In this document: positions 5,808 to 9,663 of the stretch, in pieces | Layout of the letters: every line of letters begins with the position of its first letter | Position numbering within the stretch: the stretch's first letter is position 1 | DNA from: Planctomycetia bacterium | Lineage (GTDB): Bacteria; Planctomycetota; UBA1135; GCA-002686595 | DNA length: 9,663 nt | Reading direction: 5' to 3' | NCBI GenBank assembly: GCA_005778045.1 | Contig: SXKQ01000063.1 | Location: 1 to 9,663 of the forward strand | Translations under genes and position numbers: made by a program | The notes under the pieces: model-generated | Database searches by the model: none | What the model was told of the DNA's origin: nothing | Seen by the model: only the letters and a program-made list of their open reading frames with translations

Positions 5808-7217
5808 ATGCTCGACGCGCTCCCCCCCTGGCTGCAGAAGTTCCTGCCGATTCTGTTCCTGCTCGTCGCGATCGGCGTCGTCGTAAGCCGGCTCCCGAAG
5901 GTCGACCTCGGGCACTCCGAGGGCTTCCGCAAGCGCCGTACGCTGAACTGGATCCCGCTCGGCCTCGCCTACGCGTTCCTGTACTTCGGCCGCTACAACC
6001 TGTCCGCGATCGCGAGCGAGCTCGACAAGGCCGGGATCCTCGCGAAGGACCTGTTCAACGAGATCGACGGCACCGGTCAGTGGGTCTACGGCATCGCGTT
6101 CCTGGTCAACGGCCCGCTGGCAGACCGCTTCGGCGGACGTGCGACGATGCTCGCAGCGACTGCGGGCTCGGCCGTGATCAACCTCACCATGGCGCTCGCG
6201 TTCTCGGAGGCGACCGCGGGTGAGCTCGATGGCGCGGGGTTGCAGCAACGCCTGATGGTGCTGAACGGCATCAACATGTACTTCCAGAGCTTCGGCGCGG
6301 TCTCGATCGTCAAGGTCAACGCGGCGTGGTTCCACGTGCGCGAGCGCGGCGTGCTGGGCGGCCTGTTCGGCGTCCTGATCTCGCTCGGGCTGTACTTCTC
6401 CTACGACTGGAGCCTCGCGATCGCGAAGTCCTTCGACTACGCGATGGCCTTCTGGGTGCCCGCCGGCGTGCTCTTCGCCTGCGTTGTCGCGACCTTCGCG
6501 TTCGTGCGCGACACGCCGGGCAACGCTGGCTTCGCGGACTTCAACACCGGCGACGCCACCAGCGGCGACTCGCAGGTGCGCCTCAGCCCGATGCAGGTCG
6601 TGGCGCGCATGTTCTCGCAGCGCGTGATCTGGGTCATCGTCGGCATCGAGTTGTGCTCTGGCTTCCTCCGACAGGCCGTGATGAAGCAAGGTCGCCTGTA
6701 CCTGATCGCGATCGAGGGCCGCGAGTCGTTCTTCTACAAGAACTGGGGCATGCTGATGTGCGTCGCCGGCATCCTCGGCGGCGTGTTCGCGGGGTTCATA
6801 TCCGACCACGTGTTCCACAGCCGCCGCGGGCCCGTCTCGAGCGTGCTGTATGCGGGCATGCTGCTCGGCGCCGTCGCCGCCTTCGCCTTCCTCGGCGACC
6901 CGCTGCTCGGCTGGTCCGTCGTGTTCATGTCCCTGTGCGTGATCGGCGTGCACGGCATGCTGAGCGGCACCGCGTCGGCGGACTTCGGCGGCTCGAAGTA
7001 CGCGGGCCTCGTCACGGGCGTGATCGACGGCTTCGTGTACCTAGGCGGCGGAGCGCAGGCCTTCTACTACGCCATGTCGCTGCCCAAGGGCGAGGCCGCG
7101 AAGGATCCGGCGAACTGGAGTTCGTGGCCCGGCGCGATGTTGCCGGTCGTCGCCATCGGCCTCGTCCTGTGCGCGACGATCTGGAACGCGCGCCCGAAGT
7201 CGGGCGGCGGCCACTGA
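5808..7217 (+). CDS. MFS transporter, organophosphate:phosphate antiporter (OPA) family
   Basis: The product is a 469-aa inner-membrane protein with about twelve hydrophobic segments plus one extra N-terminal segment (residues 11-27). In OPA transporters such as GlpT and UhpT a phosphorylated solute is exchanged for inorganic phosphate. Support comes from YFGRYNLS (59-66), whose R62 matches the TM1 phosphate-binding arginine of GlpT; from FLRQAV (286-291), where R288 lies at the position of the second such arginine in TM7; from the motif-A-like loop DRFGGR (106-111); from ISDHVFHSRRG (331-341) in the second half; and from a late GFVYLGG segment (408-414). A soluble linker (about 235-268) joins the halves. 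ATG 5808 is preferred over ATG 5745, which would overlap the HAD gene by 47 nt; AAGAG at 5794-5798 is a weak ribosome site. It is probably co-transcribed with the HAD hydrolase. The substrate (glycerol-3-phosphate, sugar phosphate or other) is not determined. Confidence 0.9.
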   Translation: MLDALPPWLQKFLPILFLLVAIGVVVSRLPKVDLGHSEGFRKRRTLNWIPLGLAYAFLYFGRYNLSAIASELDKAGILAKDLFNEIDGTGQWVYGIAFLVNGPLADRFGGRATMLAATAGSAVINLTMALAFSEATAGELDGAGLQQRLMVLNGINMYFQSFGAVSIVKVNAAWFHVRERGVLGGLFGVLISLGLYFSYDWSLAIAKSFDYAMAFWVPAGVLFACVVATFAFVRDTPGNAGFADFNTGDATSGDSQVRLSPMQVVARMFSQRVIWVIVGIELCSGFLRQAVMKQGRLYLIAIEGRESFFYKNWGMLMCVAGILGGVFAGFISDHVFHSRRGPVSSVLYAGMLLGAVAAFAFLGDPLLGWSVVFMSLCVIGVHGMLSGTASADFGGSKYAGLVTGVIDGFVYLGGGAQAFYYAMSLPKGEAAKDPANWSSWPGAMLPVVAIGLVLCATIWNARPKSGGGH

Positions 7218-7622
7218 TCACTCGAGCGAGCGCAGCGCGGCGCGCAGCGTCTCCGCGTGCGCGTCGAGCGTCTCCGCGGGCAGTCCCTGCTGCTGGCGCT
7301 TGAAGTCCATGTCGTCGGGGTGATCGAGCGGCAGGAGGTGCAGGTGGCTGTGCGGCACCTCGAGTCCGATGATCGACAGGCCGACCTTGCGGCAGCCGAA
7401 GCCCTTCTGGATGCCGCGCGAGATGCGCTGCGCGACCGTGAAAAGGTGCGCAGTGAGCTCAGGATCCAGATCGATCCAGTGGTCCACCTCGCGGATCGGC
7501 ACGACGAGCGTGTGGCCCGGCCGAATCGGTGCGATGGTCATGAACGCGACGCAGTGCGCGTCGCGATGCACGAAACGACCGGGGATTTCGCCACGAATGA
7601 TCTTGGTGAACAGCGTCGCCAT
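7218..7622 (-). CDS. HIT-family (histidine triad) nucleotide-binding protein
   Basis: The 134-aa protein has the HIT-family order. FTKIIRGEIPG opens the protein (residues 5-15), APIRPGHTLVVP follows (31-42), and the triad HSHLHLLP closes the fold (91-98, histidines H91, H93, H95). HIT hydrolases of the HINT branch cleave nucleoside phosphoramidates, acyl-AMP and similar AMP conjugates using the middle region of the triad; the physiological substrate here is unknown. It is cytoplasmic and of normal length. ATG 7622 is chosen over an in-frame ATG at 7640 because GAGGAA (7626-7631) stands directly before it and the upstream ATG would fall inside a likely -10 element. The stop (TGA, read from 7220 to 7218) abuts the stop of the convergent transporter gene with no intervening base. 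Confidence 0.95.
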   Translation of the reverse strand: MATLFTKIIRGEIPGRFVHRDAHCVAFMTIAPIRPGHTLVVPIREVDHWIDLDPELTAHLFTVAQRISRGIQKGFGCRKVGLSIIGLEVPHSHLHLLPLDHPDDMDFKRQQQGLPAETLDAHAETLRAALRSLE

Positions 7623-7638
7623 GGATTCCTCGGGACGC

Positions 7639-7644
7639 ATCCTA
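7639..7644 (-). promoter_or_regulatory. Putative -10 element (TAGGAT) for the HIT gene
   Basis: TAGGAT on the minus strand ends 16 nt before ATG 7622, which leaves room for a start site near 7632 and the Shine-Dalgarno GAGGAA at 7626-7631. It is one of the few TA-containing hexamers in this GC-rich spacer. The region upstream is shared with the divergent plus-strand gene. Confidence 0.35.
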
Positions 7645-7677
7645 GCGGCCACGCGCAGCCGGTGCGAAGCGCGCTGG

Positions 7678-7683
7678 TAGATT
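7678..7683 (+). promoter_or_regulatory. Putative -10 element (TAGATT) for the exported MA-like protein gene
   Basis: TAGATT ends 9 nt before TTG 7693, giving a nearly leaderless transcript. The TAG at 7678-7680 also closes the reading frame upstream, so the start must lie downstream of it. It faces away from the HIT element at 7639-7644 with 33 nt between the hexamers, so the two promoters would have overlapping -35 regions. Confidence 0.35.
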
Positions 7684-7692
7684 GGTCGCACC

Positions 7693-9054
7693 TTGCTCGC
7701 CGCCCTCGCAGCGCTTGCCGTGCTCCTCCCGCAGACTCCGACACCGTTGCCGTTCGAGACGGCTGGGAAGGAGTTGCTCGCGGCGGCGGATCGTGCACGC
7801 GGCAAGCTGCCCGTGGCGCCGGGAAACGTCGTCGCGCGCCTTGCGCCTCTGCACTGCCGCGTGCGACTCGGAGCCCTTGAGTTGTGGCTCCCGAAGAAGG
7901 TCCTCAACGATCGGCTCGCCGCGCGACCCGGCCCCGAGCTGCGGGACTTCACACACCTCGCGACCGACTTCGTCGAGCTGGAGCGAGGCTGGATCGAGCG
8001 CTTGCCCGGGTCCGCGGAAGATCGAGCGCGCGCGCACGAGGCCGCTGACACGCTGGCGCTCTGGACCGCGACCCTCGTGGGCTCCGCGCTTCCGGAAATG
8101 CCGGAGGACACGAAGACCGCGCGCGTCGCCCTCGAGCGTTTCTTCCATCGGCGCGAGCTCGACGAGCGCGCTCCCGCTCTGGTGCTCATCGTCGCGCCGA
8201 CGCGTGCGCAACTTCTCGGCCTGCTCGGAGCCGCAGCCACGGTCGAGCCTTCGCTGGCCATTACCCTGTGCAGAGAACGACAGCGCCGCGCCTCAAGCTG
8301 CCAAATCAAGCCGGGAGTGATGGTCCTCGCCCAGTCGTCCGTTGGCGACGGCGAGCGCGCCAGCCCAACGAGGAACGTCGCGCTGGATCCCGACGAGCTG
8401 CGGCAGGCGAACCTGCATGCGGCATCCCACTTGCTCAGCGCCGTGCTCACCCCGGCGGCACCGGCGTGGTGGAGCGAGGGAATCGCGCTCTGCGACACCA
8501 TCGAGACCTGCGGCGCCGACGAGACGCTGTGCACGGGAGTCGCCGACGCGAACCCACTCGCCGCGGTCCCGACGAGCGGCTCTCCGCTCGAGATTCTGCT
8601 GTGGGTCACGCGCCACAAGAGCCCCTTCCGCGGCGGCGCCTCGCGCGCGCACTTCATCGAGGTCCTCGCCGCGGCGCTGAAACCCGAAGGCCTCTCGGTG
8701 CTCGACCTCGACCGCATGGAGCCCGCGGGTCGCATCCCGCCAGCTCTGCTCGGCGAGCGCGCGCCGCTCCCCACGCTGGTCGTTGCGGGCACGCACGGCG
8801 TGAAGAAAGGCCATGCCGAGCTTTATCGAGCCTGGAGCGGCGGCTTCATGCACTGGCTCTCGACGCAGCGCAGGAAGGACGACACGCTGCTCGACGCTCT
8901 CTGTCGTGAGCTCGCGCGCGTGCCGTGGGAGCCCGAGCGCTCGCGCTCCGCGCTGCACGAGCTCTGCAGGCAGGCCTGCGGCCGCACGCTCGGCGCGAGC
9001 GACGATCCGGCGCTCGACCTCGAAGCGGCCTTCGCGGCTTCGCTGCGACGCTGA
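7693..9054 (+). CDS. Predicted exported protein with degenerate peptidase-MA (gluzincin-like) core
   Basis: This 453-aa product is hypothetical. With TTG 7693 it starts with a hydrophobic run, MLAALAALAVLLPQ, resembling a signal peptide without the usual basic n-region. ATT 7681 would add GRT in front but lies inside the likely -10 element. Residues 242-246 read HAASH, followed 13-17 residues later by WWSEG (259-263, E262). This is the layout of gluzincin peptidases (HExxH followed by a W-x-EG glutamate ligand), and both histidines and the distal glutamate are kept. The catalytic glutamate of HExxH is replaced by alanine, so zinc binding may survive without classical proteolysis. Cysteines at 193, 203, 268, 273 and 280 flank the core and could form disulphides. 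The C-terminal 170 residues show no motif I recognise. High GC3 and length support a real gene. The MA-like assignment is a motif-level inference. Confidence 0.8.
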   Translation: MLAALAALAVLLPQTPTPLPFETAGKELLAAADRARGKLPVAPGNVVARLAPLHCRVRLGALELWLPKKVLNDRLAARPGPELRDFTHLATDFVELERGWIERLPGSAEDRARAHEAADTLALWTATLVGSALPEMPEDTKTARVALERFFHRRELDERAPALVLIVAPTRAQLLGLLGAAATVEPSLAITLCRERQRRASSCQIKPGVMVLAQSSVGDGERASPTRNVALDPDELRQANLHAASHLLSAVLTPAAPAWWSEGIALCDTIETCGADETLCTGVADANPLAAVPTSGSPLEILLWVTRHKSPFRGGASRAHFIEVLAAALKPEGLSVLDLDRMEPAGRIPPALLGERAPLPTLVVAGTHGVKKGHAELYRAWSGGFMHWLSTQRRKDDTLLDALCRELARVPWEPERSRSALHELCRQACGRTLGASDDPALDLEAAFAASLRR

Positions 9055-9077
9055 CTTGTGGCGCGGCGCGGGGCGGA

Positions 9078-9083
9078 TACGCT
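9078..9083 (+). promoter_or_regulatory. Putative -10 element (TACGCT) for the ABC-F gene
   Basis: TACGCT in the context GGATACGCT ends 10 nt before GTG 9094, similar in spacing to the elements before three other genes here. There is no Shine-Dalgarno before GTG 9094. It would allow transcription independent of the gene ending at 9054. Confidence 0.3.
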
Positions 9084-9093
9084 CTTGCGCCTC

Positions 9094-9663
9094 GTGAGCT
9101 TGCTGATCGTCGACGACCTGAGGAAGCACTACGGCGCGCAGGACGTCCTGCGCGGCGTGACCTTCCAGATCGATCCGGGCGAGAAGGTCGGCCTCGTCGG
9201 CCGCAACGGTGGCGGCAAGAGCACGCTCCTGCGCATCATCGAGGGCCTTGAGCAGCCCGACGGCGGCTCGGTGACGATCGCCAAGGGCTCGCGGCTGGGC
9301 CACGTGCCGCAGATTCCGCGCTTCGCGCCGGGCCAGACCGTGCTCCAGTACGTCGAGAGCGGGCTCATCGAGGCGCGCGCGATCGAGCGCGAGCTCGCGG
9401 AAGTCACCGAGCGCATGGGCAGCGTCGAGGGCGTCGAGCTCGACCGGCTCGTGCGCCGCCATGATGATCTCCAGCACCGGCTCGAGCAGATCGGTGGCTG
9501 GGACCTCTCGCACGTGATCGGCGCTGTGCTCGGCGGCATCGGCCTGCTGGAGATGTTCTGGGAACGTGAGGCCGCAACCCTCTCGGGCGGCGAGAAGAGC
9601 CGCACGGCTCTGGCCCGAGAGCTCGTCGCCGGCCACGACATGCTGCTGCTCGACGAGCCCACC
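9094..9663 (+). CDS. ABC-F family ATP-binding protein (3' end beyond window)
   Basis: The first 190 codons of an ABC ATPase are present, reaching exactly to the Walker B region. Residues 36-44 are Walker A (GRNGGGKST), Q73 lies in the Q-loop (VPQIP), 163-167 is the LSGGE signature and 183-190 is MLLLDEPT. There are no membrane segments. A charged helical insertion (about 90-140) before the signature, with the TLSGGEKSRTALAREL form, is typical of ABC-F proteins. These have two ATPase domains on one chain and act on ribosomes (translation factors such as EttA or Uup-like proteins, or antibiotic protection). The usual length is 520-650 aa, so about two thirds is missing. GTG 9094 gives the normal N-terminus (MSLLIVDDLRKHYG); GTG 9058 in the same frame would add 12 residues. 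It begins 39 nt after the exported-protein gene. The subfamily cannot be assigned without the linker and second domain. Confidence 0.93.
   Translation, partial: MSLLIVDDLRKHYGAQDVLRGVTFQIDPGEKVGLVGRNGGGKSTLLRIIEGLEQPDGGSVTIAKGSRLGHVPQIPRFAPGQTVLQYVESGLIEARAIERELAEVTERMGSVEGVELDRLVRRHDDLQHRLEQIGGWDLSHVIGAVLGGIGLLEMFWEREAATLSGGEKSRTALARELVAGHDMLLLDEPT

Noticed and set aside
5625..6953. A 442-codon minus-strand frame opposite the HAD and OPA genes
   Set aside because: Low-complexity H/R/E/A-rich translation without motifs. The plus strand carries well-conserved HAD and transporter signatures across the same bases.
7623..8792. N-terminal extension of the HIT frame up to a possible start at 8792
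   Set aside because: The added 390 residues are Ser/Arg/Ala-rich with no domain and lie antisense to the exported-protein gene. HIT proteins start where ATG 7622 places the FTKIIRGEIPG segment, and a Shine-Dalgarno precedes that ATG.
8293..9636. A 447-codon minus-strand frame opposite the exported protein and ABC-F genes
   Set aside because: It spans two recognisable plus-strand genes, and its composition is that of an antisense shadow.
1..9663. Search for CRISPR repeats, tRNA or rRNA genes, transposases, integrases, toxin-antitoxin pairs and a defence island
   Set aside because: No regularly spaced repeats, tRNA-like cloverleaf, DDE or tyrosine-recombinase motifs or small toxin-like pairs were seen. 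The SNF2 gene alone is not evidence of a defence system.

Overview
This is a GC-rich window (by eye about two thirds GC or more, with nearly every codon ending in G or C). It comes from a bacterial chromosome and consists mostly of housekeeping or metabolic genes. Several genes begin with GTG or TTG. Four of the seven apparent transcription-unit starts have a TAnnnT hexamer 6-10 nt before the start codon and no convincing Shine-Dalgarno sequence, which looks like leaderless or nearly leaderless expression. Myxococcota, Planctomycetota or another high-GC lineage are all possible. No marker gene here settles the phylum.

Layout. Positions 1-3400 (minus strand) hold a two-gene unit: an unrecognised 366-aa protein, then, 2 nt later, a SWIM zinc-finger SNF2-family ATPase whose 3' end lies outside the window. 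A divergent promoter region (3401-3503) separates this from a plus-strand RsuA/RluB-type rRNA pseudouridine synthase (3504-4223). Positions 4224-4918 are poorly organised: small hairpins and one coding-like orphan ORF (4351-4773) that may encode a small exported protein or be a gene remnant. Positions 4919-7217 (plus) hold a HAD-superfamily hydrolase followed 16 nt later by an organophosphate:phosphate antiporter-type MFS transporter. This is a plausible unit for taking up a phosphorylated compound and removing its phosphate. A HIT-family nucleotide-binding protein (7218-7622, minus) converges on the transporter with no bases between the two stop codons. A 70-bp divergent region then leads to a predicted exported protein with a peptidase-MA-like core lacking the catalytic glutamate (TTG 7693-9054). 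The window ends inside an ABC-F family ATPase (9094 onwards).

I see no CRISPR array, tRNA, rRNA, insertion sequence or integrase, and nothing that forms an obvious defence island. The points most worth a second look are the unknown protein coupled to the SWIM-SNF2 ATPase, the HAxxH degenerate metalloprotease-like protein, the HAD/OPA pair, the recurrent TAnnnT start-proximal promoters and the orphan coding fragment.
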